Below are positions 1 through 9,503 of a DNA stretch of 64,000 bases, piece after piece. Positions within the stretch are counted from its first letter, which is position 1. Every line of letters starts with the position of its first letter. Below the pieces are notes generated by a model. It did no database searches, was not told the DNA's origin, and saw only the letters and a program-made list of their open reading frames with translations. Both the position numbers and the translations under genes were made by a program. The stretch is from Fuerstiella marisgermanici (GTDB lineage Bacteria > Planctomycetota > Planctomycetia > Planctomycetales > Planctomycetaceae): NCBI RefSeq assembly GCF_001983935.1, contig NZ_CP017641.1, positions 3,162,001 to 3,226,000 of the forward strand. The letters run 5' to 3'.

Positions 1-617
1 TCTCCATCGTGGATGATCGGACTCGTGAGTTTCAGGTGAAGTGAATCCAGTTCTGGAGAATCCAATTGCCAGGCGGTGCCACTGCGAAATGAACCCCCAG
101 CGTAGTACGGCGACACATGTTTGAACTCGAGCTTTTCGGCATCCCACGTCGCCAAATTGCACATGATCATGATCGTTTCGTGATCTGCATCAATGCCTGC
201 TTTTTCAAGAACAGGCAGGCACTCGCGCCGGATCTCATTGCCCGATTCTCGACCGTAGTGAGCCGTTGGGTGAACGCCGCGTACCGCGTGTAAAACAAGT
301 TGCTGGTCCTCACCAAATTGTAGTCCGATGGTGCGTCCCGCGAACCCAAAACGCTCCATCTCACGCAGATAGAAAGCCCGGATGTGACGCATGATCCGCG
401 TCAACCGCTGCTCGTAGTTTGCAGGAAACTCGCGATCACCGGGAGTCCAGCACACCAGATGCAAGTACCGGTCACCCGGTTCTGGCTGATCGGCGTGCCA
501 CGTGTCCAAAATTTCTCGAGCCGCCGCCGCCTGTTCCCGTTCCGCCGCAAGGGCCGCTCCGAGCGAAAACGAATTCGTGGCGCACACTGCAACAAATGCA
601 AAAAGCATGACCTTCAT
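1..617 (-). CDS. Secreted protein of unknown function (3' end beyond the window)
   Basis: I read an open frame on the reverse strand from ATG at 617 to the window edge without a stop. The protein starts MKVMLFAFVAVCATNSFS, a plausible signal peptide ending near an Ala-rich stretch (residues 20-30). The mature part includes the motifs HLVCWTPGDREF, RIMRHIRAFYLREMERFGF and SPYYAGGSFRSGTAWQLDS, which look like conserved protein rather than shadow sequence. I do not recognise the family with confidence. A secreted hydrolase is possible, but the diagnostic part may lie past position 1. The start overlaps the stop of the upstream PTPS-like gene by one base (TAATG), so the two are probably translationally coupled. 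A second ATG three codons in is an alternative start. Confidence 0.7.
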   Translation of the reverse strand, partial: MKVMLFAFVAVCATNSFSLGAALAAEREQAAAAREILDTWHADQPEPGDRYLHLVCWTPGDREFPANYEQRLTRIMRHIRAFYLREMERFGFAGRTIGLQFGEDQQLVLHAVRGVHPTAHYGRESGNEIRRECLPVLEKAGIDADHETIMIMCNLATWDAEKLEFKHVSPYYAGGSFRSGTAWQLDSPELDSLHLKLTSPIIHDG

Positions 618-1120
618 TAAACAGCTCCAACGGGTAATGTCACAGTAGCCCACTGACCGAAGTTTTCTTCGACGCTGACCTTTAGCGATGTCACATTTCT
701 GACGGACGCCAAATCCAGCGCTGTCATGAGTTGTTGGCCGATCAGTCTGGCAATCAGTTCTGCGGTCGTGTTTTCCAGCGGCAGAATCGCACAGTCTTCG
801 ACGGGAAACACCCAACGGCGTTCTTCAAATCTGGCCGTCACTTCTCGACCGTCGTCGCTGGTTTGCACGGTGATGCTGTCGTGACGATCGGGCAACAGCA
901 CCTTATGGTCCAGTTCGTTCACAATGCTTTGGCACGCATCGCGCATGGCGATGAAATCAAACACGTAATGGTTTTCATCCAGGTGCCCCGCGATCGACAC
1001 ATCCAGCCGCCAGTTGTGGCCATGCAAACGTTCACAGATGTTGCCGTTAAACGTGATGAAATGAGCGGCGCTAAAGACGAGTGAATCTTTGGTTACGCAG
1101 GCTTCGAATGTTTCAGTCAT
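617..1120 (-). CDS. 6-pyruvoyl-tetrahydropterin synthase / QueD-like protein
   Basis: The 167-residue protein has the zinc-binding pattern of the PTPS/QueD fold: His20 in FSAAHF and His33/His35 in LHGHNW, with the candidate catalytic Cys29 in NICERLHGH. The family turns dihydroneopterin triphosphate into 6-pyruvoyl- or 6-carboxy-tetrahydropterin, feeding biopterin, folate or queuosine pathways. Which reaction this member performs cannot be read from sequence. Its length is slightly above the usual 120-150. It overlaps the upstream CitG-like gene by 8 bases and the downstream secreted-protein gene by 1 base, so the three form a likely operon. No queC, queE or folE neighbour is visible. An inferred alternative is a role in a modified pterin such as tetrahydromethanopterin, which planctomycetes can carry. 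Confidence 0.85.
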   Translation of the reverse strand: MTETFEACVTKDSLVFSAAHFITFNGNICERLHGHNWRLDVSIAGHLDENHYVFDFIAMRDACQSIVNELDHKVLLPDRHDSITVQTSDDGREVTARFEERRWVFPVEDCAILPLENTTAELIARLIGQQLMTALDLASVRNVTSLKVSVEENFGQWATVTLPVGAV

Positions 1121-1997
1121 GGATAAACATCAGTTCGTTGGTCAGTTCGTTGAATCGGCAATGCCCGTTCCGTAGCGCGGCGAAAAAGAGGGCTGCGATC
1201 ATATCGGCTGTTGTTCCCGGATTGCGACGGTTGCCGTCGAGTTTCAGAAAACGGTCGAGTTGCATGTAGACGGGATCGGTGCCAGCCTGATGAGGCCAGC
1301 CGGAATCGACCACCTGTTGAGCCAGATTCTGCGCCTCATCCGAAATGTCCTTTCCGCATTTGCGAGCGATCAAGGAATCTCCAAATTCGGCCAAAAGCCG
1401 GACAGCTAACCACGCGGCTCGATACTGAAATTTGCCATCCCACTTCGCCGTCTGCAGCAGCAACGGCAGACCGACGTGCAGTACGTCGTGAAAACCGTTG
1501 GTGTATTGGGCTGCAATGAGGTCCCGATCGGCCGCGAGCTTCATGCACGCTCGAAGATCGATTGTTGGTTGCGAGTCGACGTCCTGAGTTTCGGCGTTTC
1601 CCAGACCACCGGGCGATGCACGTTGGATTGCTCGGTAGGTCAGGACAGCATCTTCAACGCTGAGTTGCTTCAGCACGTCTTCGATGCCGTCTTCAAGTAA
1701 CGTGTCTTCCGGCACCGCAGCCAGTGGAGTCAGCAACAGAATGATGCCGAGGTTCGTGTTGTGATCGACAACACGCTGAGTCGCTGCAACGGCCTGCAGA
1801 ATGGTCTGCCCGATTGTTGCCGCAGATACATCCGCGATCACGGGTGCGATCGCTTTGGCTGACGCGACAAAGTCGTCGGCTGTGGCGTTTGCAAAACTGT
1901 GGGCGGGCGAAACGTTGCCGGGCTTAACGGCAGACACTTCGGCGACACAGGCGTTTTGCACGCAGGTTCGCAGGCGAGTTTTCCAGGTGTTAGACAT
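1113..1997 (-). CDS. CitG-like triphosphoribosyl-dephospho-CoA synthase family protein
   Basis: The 294-residue protein matches the CitG/MdcB (COG1767) family: an N-terminal VSAVKPGNVSP block (about residues 20-32) followed by HSF and an all-helical body with NTNLGIILLLTPLA (about 79-93). CitG makes the prosthetic-group precursor of citrate or malonate lyase, but no citDEF or mdc genes lie here. Homologues of this family also occur in tetrahydromethanopterin-linked C1 gene islands of methylotrophs and planctomycetes. The PTPS-like partner immediately downstream (8-base overlap) makes a pterin- or C1-related role a reasonable inference. The start at 1997 is the first ATG of a frame with good family agreement. 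The assignment to family is firm; the substrate is unknown. Confidence 0.8.
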   Translation of the reverse strand: MSNTWKTRLRTCVQNACVAEVSAVKPGNVSPAHSFANATADDFVASAKAIAPVIADVSAATIGQTILQAVAATQRVVDHNTNLGIILLLTPLAAVPEDTLLEDGIEDVLKQLSVEDAVLTYRAIQRASPGGLGNAETQDVDSQPTIDLRACMKLAADRDLIAAQYTNGFHDVLHVGLPLLLQTAKWDGKFQYRAAWLAVRLLAEFGDSLIARKCGKDISDEAQNLAQQVVDSGWPHQAGTDPVYMQLDRFLKLDGNRRNPGTTADMIAALFFAALRNGHCRFNELTNELMFIHD

Positions 1998-2065
1998 AAA
2001 TCAGGCCGCGGCGTAAACCGGTGGATTCGTGCAGGGCGAACAAAAAAGGTTCGCCGAGAACACAA

Positions 2066-2096
2066 GAAGCCCGGCTTTTCGAAAAAGCCGGGCTTC
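2066..2096 (-). terminator. Intrinsic terminator-like hairpin after ilvB
   Basis: A perfect 14-bp inverted repeat, GAAGCCCGGCTTTT with its complement, has a 3-base loop. It lies 29 bases past the ilvB stop. The stem is GC-rich at its core and A/T-rich at the loop side; there is no long T run. It separates ilvB from the CitG-like gene. A near copy sits after parB at 31639-31673. Confidence 0.7.
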
Positions 2097-2125
2097 GGAA
2101 GTGACATCATGAATCGGATTGCGGG

Positions 2126-3916
2126 CTATTCCAGAATCATATCCTTCACCGATTTTCCGCCGGGGATCATCGGCAGTACGTGTTCCTGGTAAACGCAGAT
2201 CACGTCCAGCAGGTACGGCCCGTCGTGTTCCAGCATTTCTTTCAGAGCCGCAGGGAACTCAGCCTTACTTCGGACTCGTCGCGACTTCACGCCATACCCT
2301 TCGGCAATCTTTACGAAGTTAGGATAGGTGTCGTCTGGCTGCGAACCATCGCCATCGCCGAGTGCTTCCGGATGATCGGCCGGGCCGAGGTACGTGTGAG
2401 CTCGGCGACCTTCCATGAAGCGGTCTTCCCACTGAGTCACCATGCCGAGGTGCTGATTGTTCAGCAGCAGGATCTTCACGGGCAGTTTTTCGCAGGTGAG
2501 TGTCGCCAGTTCCTGAATGTTCATCTGGAAGGAACCGTCGCCATCGATATCGATGCACAGCGAATCGGGTTGAGCCGCCTGCATGCCCATCGCCGTCGGC
2601 AGGCCAAAGCCCATCGTTCCAAGTCCGGAACTGCTGAGCCAGTGACGAGGCTTGTCGAATTTATAGAACTGAGCCGCCCACATTTGATGCTGGCCGACGC
2701 CAACCGCGACGTAGGGATCTTTGTCCTTTGTCTGGTTGTACAGTTCTTCGATCGCCCACTGCTGCAGAATGTTGTCACCGTCGTCGCGATAAGAGAGCGG
2801 GTACTTCTTCTTCCAGCCCGCAATCTTTGTTCGCCATTCAGTGATGTCTGGAATATCGCTGTCTGTCAGCGCTTTGTTCAGCGCGACCAGCATTTCCTTC
2901 AGGTCTGCGTTGATGGGAATGTGAGCTTCTTTGTTCTTGTGGATTTCGGACGGATCGATATCCACGTGAACAATCTTGCCGTGCTTGGCGAATTCTTCCA
3001 GCTTGCCGGTCACTCGGTCATCGAAGCGAACTCCAAAGGCCAGCAGCAGGTCGGATTCTTCCACTGCATAGTTGGCGTAAGCTGTTCCATGCATGCCCAG
3101 CATGTGCAGCGACTGCTCATGTTCGCCCGGAAACGCGCCGAGTCCCATAACAGTCATCGCCACCGGAATGCCAGTCCGCAGCGCGAATTCTCGCAGGTCG
3201 TCAGACGCTTCGCTTTGAATGCATCCACCACCGACGTAAAGCACGGGCCGCTTTGAACGCCGGATCGCCGCAACGACCTGGCTAATCTGTTCCGGAGCTG
3301 CCTTTCGAATCTCCGGACGATAACCGGGTAGCTTGAACGGCGGATCAAAGTCAACTTCGTCGCGTGGCAGCGTCGCCAGTTGAACGTCTTTCGGGATATC
3401 GATCAGCACGGGGCCCGGCCGACCGGTTTCCGCGATGTAGAACGCTTCTTTGACGATGCGAGCCACGTCCTTGATGTCGGTGATCAGGTAGTGGTGCTTG
3501 GTGATGGCTCGGCACACTTCCACCATCGGCGTTTCCTGAAACGCGTCGGTACCGATCAGCGCCTGAGGCACCTGGCCGGTGATGGCGACCATCGGCACAC
3601 TGTCCAGCTTGGCGTCGGCGATGCCAGTCACCAGGTTGGTGGCTCCGGGACCACTTGTCGCCATGCAGACGCCCGCTCGGCCGGTTGTGCGAGCCACCCC
3701 CTGAGCGGCAAAGCTTCCGCCCTGTTCGTGTCGTGGCAAAATGGTGCGGATGCGGTCACGAGCAGCTCGCAACGCCTGGTGGAGAGGCATGCTGGCTCCG
3801 CCCGGATAGGCGAATACAAAATCCGCCTTCATGCGGATCAGCATCTCAACCAGGATTTCCGCCCCGGCGATGGTTTCAACAGATTTGTCTTGTTCTACGG
3901 TTGCCAACGAAATCAC
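2126..3916 (-). CDS. ilvB: Acetolactate synthase, large (catalytic) subunit
   Basis: This 596-residue ThDP enzyme condenses two pyruvates, or pyruvate and 2-ketobutyrate, in the first common step of Val/Leu/Ile synthesis. It has the N-terminal [13 protein letters not shown] block, catalytic Glu64 in PRHEQGG, the [15 protein letters not shown] segment, and the ThDP/Mg motif GDGSFQMN...NN (about residues 455-485). Length and domain order (Pyr, middle, PP) are those of AHAS large subunits. No ilvN regulatory subunit or ilvC lies next to it, while ilvD is 7 kb upstream on the same strand, so the pathway is dispersed. A hairpin follows its stop. The roughly 700 bases upstream hold no convincing gene, and I saw no leader peptide or T-box. 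Confidence 0.95.
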   Translation of the reverse strand: MISLATVEQDKSVETIAGAEILVEMLIRMKADFVFAYPGGASMPLHQALRAARDRIRTILPRHEQGGSFAAQGVARTTGRAGVCMATSGPGATNLVTGIADAKLDSVPMVAITGQVPQALIGTDAFQETPMVEVCRAITKHHYLITDIKDVARIVKEAFYIAETGRPGPVLIDIPKDVQLATLPRDEVDFDPPFKLPGYRPEIRKAAPEQISQVVAAIRRSKRPVLYVGGGCIQSEASDDLREFALRTGIPVAMTVMGLGAFPGEHEQSLHMLGMHGTAYANYAVEESDLLLAFGVRFDDRVTGKLEEFAKHGKIVHVDIDPSEIHKNKEAHIPINADLKEMLVALNKALTDSDIPDITEWRTKIAGWKKKYPLSYRDDGDNILQQWAIEELYNQTKDKDPYVAVGVGQHQMWAAQFYKFDKPRHWLSSSGLGTMGFGLPTAMGMQAAQPDSLCIDIDGDGSFQMNIQELATLTCEKLPVKILLLNNQHLGMVTQWEDRFMEGRRAHTYLGPADHPEALGDGDGSQPDDTYPNFVKIAEGYGVKSRRVRSKAEFPAALKEMLEHDGPYLLDVICVYQEHVLPMIPGGKSVKDMILE

Positions 3917-4626
3917 CCTGTTTGCTCAAGCTGAAAAACCACCGCGAGACGCGATAGTTTGCGGTAAACGGACCTACGAAACCGGTTCACGAACCGCGAA
4001 CCCGGCCAGATTCCAATATCGTCGGCAGTGTACGGTCGAAATCGCCAGAAGTCGACCAAAGTCCTGCCAAAACCGGGGTAGTGCGGGGACCGCCCCGCTG
4101 CGGGTTGGCGTGGCGTGCGTTTCAGCGGGGTGGAACCGGAATCGCCGACGTCATTTCCGTTGGTCGGCCCGTAGGCGACGGCGAACAGCGATGGGCATGC
4201 TTTCGAGCCGGAAAAACGCTGAGTTTTTTGCGGTTTGGCGACTCGATCGGCCGGCTCTTCCGACTTTGATTTAGGCCGCATAATCGACGGTCCCGCATTT
4301 GGGGTAAGCCACCCTTCAGCATCCCGGGAACAGCCGGTTCACCTGCCTTCCCGTTTTCCCTATTCGGATCCGATTCCAAACGGAACAGGACGCCGCAGCC
4401 CCTAGCACGGACACGCCACGCAATCCCGCGCGCCCCGAAAAACAGCGAAGACAAGATGAAGCCCGAAAAGTTCGGGGCATGGCATCCTCAGCCGCCGGAA
4501 AAACGCGAAATGGCTGCTTAGCGGCTACAGCGAATCTCGCTGGCTTGTGGCCGCGGAGAAAGCTTTTCGGACGATGAGGGCTGTTTCCCACGCGCCCGAA
4601 CGGCCCACAGCAAGAGGGAAACTGCT
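3917..4626. other. Gene-poor spacer upstream of ilvB
   Basis: About 700 bases lie between ilvB and the GT-C-like gene. Open frames here are Arg/Pro/Ser-rich, overlap on both strands and show no start context, so I take them as noise. The ilvB promoter should lie in the part nearest 3917; I could not identify boxes. Confidence 0.5.
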
Positions 4627-6615
4627 CTAAGGGGCAGCGTCACCGATGGGGCGAAAGCGTAAGTCGTTGGGATCGAAAACGTACAGCGTTCGATCCGGAA
4701 ACTCCTGACGGAGGTCCTGAATTTCCTGGTCCGTGGCAGGTCGTCGACAGATAAGGACCGGCCCCTGTAGATCCGGCGGATTGATGACGTAGCTTAGCTG
4801 AGGATCGGTGTCTCGTTCGTCAACAAGGACCAGCGCTGGCTTCTGCATGGACTCGCTGCGGACGGCGTTGTTGAAGTACGCGAACCGGGTGCGGGAAAAC
4901 GCCTGCTCCTGGATCGCGGCAGACGCCTTTGATGTGTCCCCGAATTCCGGTAGCGAGACCCACCCCGGCAACAGACTCACGCCAACAAACATTCCCGTCC
5001 ACGCAACAGCCAAACGCGGCGACGTGCGCTGGCTAACTGTTGTCGTAGCGTCGGCGATGCCAACGGCTGTCAACATCAGCATCAGCGGAGCCGTTTCGAA
5101 GACGTAATGCCAGTGCATGATTCCGTCGAACCAATAGGGAACGTGCACCGCATGCAGGCACACGGTTGCCCCCGCCAGTAACTTTAATCCCGTTGCTGTC
5201 GCGATTCGATTCCCAGCGTTGTCGCCGACCGACAGATCGTTGCGTGAAGTAGAAGCATCACCTGGTCGTGATCCTGATCGTGATTTCAGAAGTCGGCCGC
5301 TGATGATCACGGCAAACAGAATCGGAACCGACGACAACGACCAGAACAGGCTGTACCGCAACCGCGACCACACATTGCGCATGGCCTCAGCCGGCGTGAG
5401 GTTCTTTGCCCATTCGTTGTATTTCTGAATCGCAGGCGGACCGGGCACTTCGGACGCCTCATCCCCGTTGCCGAATCCGTAGCGATGTCGAGGCGTGTAG
5501 CGATCGGTGTATTCCTGGTAGGCTGTGCGAGTCCACCGCCCCGTGGCATCGTGGTTCAGGATCGCCAGCGCTGCGAATCCGCAAATAAGCGGCACTGCAA
5601 ATCCTGCGATCAGGCGACGGTGAACCGCGAAGGCGTCTGCGGAAATTCTTCGACTGCGGACGAGCGAGTACACCAACCAGATTCCGAATGGCAGACCGAA
5701 CCCCGCCGCCGTCATCGGGCGCCCCAACATTGCGAGCGTCAGCGCAGTACCGGCCACAAACGCCCATCGCAGTTTTAGTGTGGCCATCATCCGTAGAAAG
5801 CCGCACAGAAAGACACTCAGCGCCAGCATCGTGGGATGATGAGCCAACAGTAAATTGCTGAAGATGGCGAGTCCCGGACTCACGGCAATCAGAAACCCGG
5901 CCAGCAGCGATACCGACCGCGACATGAAGTGGCGCATCGACAGATAAAAGAAAGCCGCCGCGAGTCCGCCAGCCAGCCAGTGACCCCAAAACGGATGTCC
6001 GAAGGCTTCGAAAGGAGCAATCCACAGGCCCGTCCATGGGAAATAGCGACTGACCGTGCGGTCTTCGTTCAGTACATGAAACTGATGAAACAGATCAGGA
6101 CGAACCGTCGCTGGCGGGTAAGAAAGTCGCCCTTGCAGAAAGGTTCTGGCCTGCAGCAAATAGCTGTACTCATCGTGATAAGCCGGCGGAAGGTCGGCGA
6201 ACGCAATATTTTGCGCGCCCTGATCAGTCTGCACGTCAATCGGTCGGCTGCCGATCCACCAACTGCAGCAAACCGAAATCGCGCACACGACGGCGCAGTC
6301 GAAAATCGTTTTCGACACGCTGTGCGAACGTGGCGCAGCCGTGGCCTGCGCTGGAGCTGTTTTGCGAGGTCTGTCAGAACGCCCCCGCCAGACCAGAATC
6401 GGCAGCAGCAACAGCACGACAAACGGAAGCGTGGTTTCCATGTCCCAGTACAGCAGGAAGGTGGTCAGGCTGCCGCCATCTTCCATGATGCTTCGCAGCC
6501 TCAACGCTTCCAGCCATCCGCAGCCCCCCAGACACACGGCTGCTGCCGCCCACAGCCAGCGCCAGCGGGATGTGGAATCCGAGGTGTCATCGGGATCTGG
6601 CATTGCCATCGTCAC
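4627..6615 (-). CDS. Multi-pass membrane protein, GT-C glycosyltransferase-like
   Basis: The 662-residue protein has roughly a dozen hydrophobic segments, the first near residues 20-40. An acidic loop motif, YHDEYSYLLQARTFLQG (about 145-162), sits before the third segment, as in ArnT/PMT-type GT-C transferases, where acidic residues at that place bind the polyprenyl-phosphate sugar donor. The C-terminal part (about residue 560 on) is soluble and ends with a small alpha/beta region containing VLVDERDTDPQLSYV. I infer transfer of a sugar from a lipid carrier at the outer face of the membrane; donor and acceptor are unknown. It starts 8 bases after the stop of the GspE-like gene, so the two are likely cotranscribed. 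ATGs two and four codons downstream are alternative starts. Confidence 0.65.
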   Translation of the reverse strand: MTMAMPDPDDTSDSTSRWRWLWAAAAVCLGGCGWLEALRLRSIMEDGGSLTTFLLYWDMETTLPFVVLLLLPILVWRGRSDRPRKTAPAQATAAPRSHSVSKTIFDCAVVCAISVCCSWWIGSRPIDVQTDQGAQNIAFADLPPAYHDEYSYLLQARTFLQGRLSYPPATVRPDLFHQFHVLNEDRTVSRYFPWTGLWIAPFEAFGHPFWGHWLAGGLAAAFFYLSMRHFMSRSVSLLAGFLIAVSPGLAIFSNLLLAHHPTMLALSVFLCGFLRMMATLKLRWAFVAGTALTLAMLGRPMTAAGFGLPFGIWLVYSLVRSRRISADAFAVHRRLIAGFAVPLICGFAALAILNHDATGRWTRTAYQEYTDRYTPRHRYGFGNGDEASEVPGPPAIQKYNEWAKNLTPAEAMRNVWSRLRYSLFWSLSSVPILFAVIISGRLLKSRSGSRPGDASTSRNDLSVGDNAGNRIATATGLKLLAGATVCLHAVHVPYWFDGIMHWHYVFETAPLMLMLTAVGIADATTTVSQRTSPRLAVAWTGMFVGVSLLPGWVSLPEFGDTSKASAAIQEQAFSRTRFAYFNNAVRSESMQKPALVLVDERDTDPQLSYVINPPDLQGPVLICRRPATDQEIQDLRQEFPDRTLYVFDPNDLRFRPIGDAAP

Positions 6616-6623
6616 GCCATGTT

Positions 6624-7973
6624 CTATGACTGCGGACGCGGCCGAGGTCGTCGCCCTTTGGGGCGACGTCCCCGTGGCGGAGCGAAGACTCGCTGAACTT
6701 CTTCCAATGAAGTCTTACCTTCCGCAACCAGACGCAATGCGTCTTTCTGAATGGTCCTCATCCCATCCGACGACATCTGCTGTTTGATTGCGTCCGGTTC
6801 GGCTCCAGCAAGGACGACGTCCTTCATGCCTTCGGTCATTTCGAGCAGTTCGAACGCCGCTGTCCTGCCATGGTACGGTACGCCATCGCAATCGGCACAC
6901 AATTCCTCAACCGTCGGAGCATCCTCGTCCTCCGGATCAGGCGGCGCGGGAGCCCGGTACAAAACCGTTGTCTCTGGCGGCAGCGAGAGACGTTTCAGCA
7001 ATTGCGGGTTGGGTCGGAACGCTTGTTTACAGTCGTCACAAAGCGTGCGAATCAGTTTCTGAGTCACCACGCCGCGCAGGTGTTGAGCGACCGCTTCTGT
7101 TCCCACCCACTCGATCAGTTGTTTGATCGCCTCGGCAGGCGTCCGTCCGCCGATTTCCGCCACAAAACACAGCCGGTCAGCAAACGTGAACATCGTTTGC
7201 ACAACGGCCGGATCCGTCAGCTTACCCATGTAGATAATGTCGGCTTCGCGGCGAATGATCCGGTCCAGGCTCAGTTCCAGATCGTGGCCTTCTTCGCCTT
7301 CGTAGTCGGTAACGTTAATCAGTTCTTTATTACCAACGTCCGCCAGATTGAACACTGAATACAAATACGGATCGACGCAGTGCAGCGCGCAGATGGAGAG
7401 CGACGTCACGCCTGTTTCGGGCGGTCCACAGGCCAGAATGATGCCCTTCGAATCTTCCGTAAAGCTGCGAAGTTTTTTCGACAGATCTTCCGGCATCCCG
7501 ACCGACGCCGGCTTCAGATACGTGATCTTGGGGTTTTCAACTCGAATGCGCAACCGTTCGACACCCGGCTTTAACGGCACGAAGTCGGTGTAGAGTTCGT
7601 AGCGAGTGCCATCAAATTCGGCGTTGATTCCGCCGGACTGCGGCGCGGTGCGTTCCTGCGGATTCAGCCCCGCCAGGACCTTGGTCATCTGAATCAAAGC
7701 AATCCCGCGTTGACCGGGAAGTGCGCCGGCAGGATACGGAATTCCGTCGACAACAAACCGAATGGCGATCCGCCCCTGAGTCGGTTCCAGCAGAATGGTG
7801 TGGGCTCGGCGAGCCAGACCATCCGAGATCATGCGTTTGACCTGAACCAGAGCGGCTTTGACGAGGCGCGGATTCTTTTTCAGGTTGGCTTCACGACCGA
7901 ACATCGGGCCTTGAAACAGGACCTGCTCTGTATCTTCGTACTCTTCGTCACCTTCGTCGTCGCCTTGTCCCAC
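6624..7973 (-). CDS. GspE/PilB-family ATPase-like protein with degenerate nucleotide site
   Basis: The 449-residue protein follows the GspE/PilB/PilT secretion-ATPase layout: an N-terminal PAS-like half with VVDGIPYP (about 74-81), an ATPase half, and a zinc tetracysteine region (C312xxC315 and C359xxC362). The Walker A position reads GPPETGVTS (183-191), with Val189 where the invariant Lys should be. The Walker B/Asp-box position reads IIYMGKLTD (246-254), with Lys where the usual Glu of GEIRD stands. It probably does not hydrolyse ATP in the canonical way. No pilin, PilC/GspF or secretin gene is adjacent. The C-terminus is a strongly basic Arg/Pro/Gly tail. It lies between a phosphodiesterase gene (120-base gap) and a membrane glycosyltransferase-like gene (8-base gap). 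Confidence 0.85.
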   Translation of the reverse strand: MGQGDDEGDEEYEDTEQVLFQGPMFGREANLKKNPRLVKAALVQVKRMISDGLARRAHTILLEPTQGRIAIRFVVDGIPYPAGALPGQRGIALIQMTKVLAGLNPQERTAPQSGGINAEFDGTRYELYTDFVPLKPGVERLRIRVENPKITYLKPASVGMPEDLSKKLRSFTEDSKGIILACGPPETGVTSLSICALHCVDPYLYSVFNLADVGNKELINVTDYEGEEGHDLELSLDRIIRREADIIYMGKLTDPAVVQTMFTFADRLCFVAEIGGRTPAEAIKQLIEWVGTEAVAQHLRGVVTQKLIRTLCDDCKQAFRPNPQLLKRLSLPPETTVLYRAPAPPDPEDEDAPTVEELCADCDGVPYHGRTAAFELLEMTEGMKDVVLAGAEPDAIKQQMSSDGMRTIQKDALRLVAEGKTSLEEVQRVFAPPRGRRPKGRRPRPRPQS

Positions 7974-8093
7974 AGGTTTTTCCTTCGGCTATGATTGACT
8001 TATGTTGTCGGGCAAACAGTCTCTGGTTGGGTGAATATTCTGACACCACATTCCGCGCCGCATTGTGATGAAGCATACGCCGAATGGCCAGAG

Positions 8094-9500
8094 TCACGCG
8101 CCGAATTGCAGATCCAGGATCAAATCTCGCACGTCTTTCGCGTGAATATCGTCACGTTCCGCTCGTCCATTGTTGCACACGAACACCGGGCCGTCAGATT
8201 CCATTCGGTCGGCATCCGGCAAACGACCGTGACTGCCTTTGACAATCGATGCATCCAGACCGATCAGGTCCATGTAGTAGCGGAAACCAGCCAGTTTGCG
8301 AGCCAACCTGCGAGCCACCTTTAACTTTGGAAACGGAATTGTCGGATCCACAAACAATTCCACCGGGTCGTACCCCGGTTTCCGATGAATGTCGACCGTG
8401 CGAGCGTAGTCCGGGGCGAGTTGATCGTCCTGCCAGAAGTAATATGTAAACCACGCGTCTACCGCACTCACCGCCACGAGGTCTCCGCTGCGTGAGTGAT
8501 CGATGCCGAATCCTGCCTGCTGACTTCGACCCAGCACGGCTTCTACCCCATCGAGCTTCGTCAACACAGACCGCACCTGTTGCAGCTTCGCAGCGTCGTT
8601 CACATAAACATGAGCAACCTGATGATCGGCGACGGCAAAGGCGGCTGAAGCCCCCGCGTCCAGCGTTTCCCAGCCAAGCGATTCGCGACGCACGGCCAGC
8701 AATCCCGCATCACGCAACGCTCGGTTGATGTGAATCGGTTTCGTCACCTGTGTGATGCCGTACTCCGACAACACAATCACGTCCGCATCGCGTTGTTTTG
8801 CGGCATCGATGATTTTTCCAGCTTCAACATCAACCGCGCGAATGTCGTCGGCAATCGCCGGATCGTCCGGTCCTAAGCGTTGAAGGTTGTAGTCCAGATG
8901 CGGCAGGTACACGAGCGTCAGCGACGGATCCTGCTGCGTGAATATCTCAACGCTGCTGTCAGCGATCCACGCCGAACTTTTAATATCCGCCGTCGGTCCC
9001 CAAAAATTGAACAGCGGAAACTTGCCCAGCCTGGCCTGCAACGAATCTCGCAGATCAGCAGGATGACTGTAGATATCCGGAATCTTGCGTCCGTCGGCAG
9101 GGTACGACGGCCGCGGCGTCACAGACCAGGCGACGTCGGCGTACATGTTGTACCACCAGAACATCTTCGCCGTGGTGTGCGCGGCATCACGTTGTCGAGC
9201 GGTCTGGAAGACTTTTTCAGCGTCGATCAGGTGGTTCGACTGCTTCCAGAACATCACTTCCGCAAGGTCGCGAGCATACCAGCCATTGCCGACGATGCCG
9301 TGTTCAGCGGGCATCGCACCGGTCAGCATTGTTGCCTGTACAGAACACGTGACGGCAGGCAGCACGGTCTGCATCGGGCGACCGAAACCTTGTTGCATCA
9401 GCGACCGAATGTTCGGCGTGTTGTCACCGATCATGTCCCATATTAGGCCCACGACATTGATGACAACCAACTGGCGATGAGAACGATTGGGATCAGTCAT
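8094..9500 (-). CDS. Alkaline-phosphatase-superfamily nucleotide pyrophosphatase/phosphodiesterase
   Basis: The 468-residue protein belongs to the type I phosphodiesterase/NPP group. It has VVINVVGLIWD at the N-terminus, then VTCSVQATMLTGAMPAEHGIVGNGW (residues 50-74), where Thr51 is the likely nucleophile and Asn72 the substrate-contacting residue. Further metal-site segments are VYLPHLDYNLQ, SEYGITQV, AVADHQ and SHGRLPD near the C-terminus. No signal peptide is seen. The NVVGL variant of the first motif is shared, from memory, with the phosphodiesterase of ebo-type gene clusters, but no other ebo gene is here. It begins 3 bases after the sulfotransferase stop and precedes the GspE-like gene. 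Substrate unknown; cleavage of a phosphodiester in a lipid or nucleotide metabolite is the general expectation. Confidence 0.85.
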   Translation of the reverse strand: MTDPNRSHRQLVVINVVGLIWDMIGDNTPNIRSLMQQGFGRPMQTVLPAVTCSVQATMLTGAMPAEHGIVGNGWYARDLAEVMFWKQSNHLIDAEKVFQTARQRDAAHTTAKMFWWYNMYADVAWSVTPRPSYPADGRKIPDIYSHPADLRDSLQARLGKFPLFNFWGPTADIKSSAWIADSSVEIFTQQDPSLTLVYLPHLDYNLQRLGPDDPAIADDIRAVDVEAGKIIDAAKQRDADVIVLSEYGITQVTKPIHINRALRDAGLLAVRRESLGWETLDAGASAAFAVADHQVAHVYVNDAAKLQQVRSVLTKLDGVEAVLGRSQQAGFGIDHSRSGDLVAVSAVDAWFTYYFWQDDQLAPDYARTVDIHRKPGYDPVELFVDPTIPFPKLKVARRLARKLAGFRYYMDLIGLDASIVKGSHGRLPDADRMESDGPVFVCNNGRAERDDIHAKDVRDLILDLQFGA

Positions 9501-9503
9501 AAA

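Noticed and set aside
2180-3256. 358-residue forward frame opposite ilvB
   Set aside because: It is antisense to a complete ilvB with all motifs; composition is His/Phe/Arg-rich, typical of a shadow frame.
3913-4281. Reverse frame overlapping the ilvB start
   Set aside because: Overlaps the first codons of ilvB, has no ribosome-binding site and has random-looking composition.
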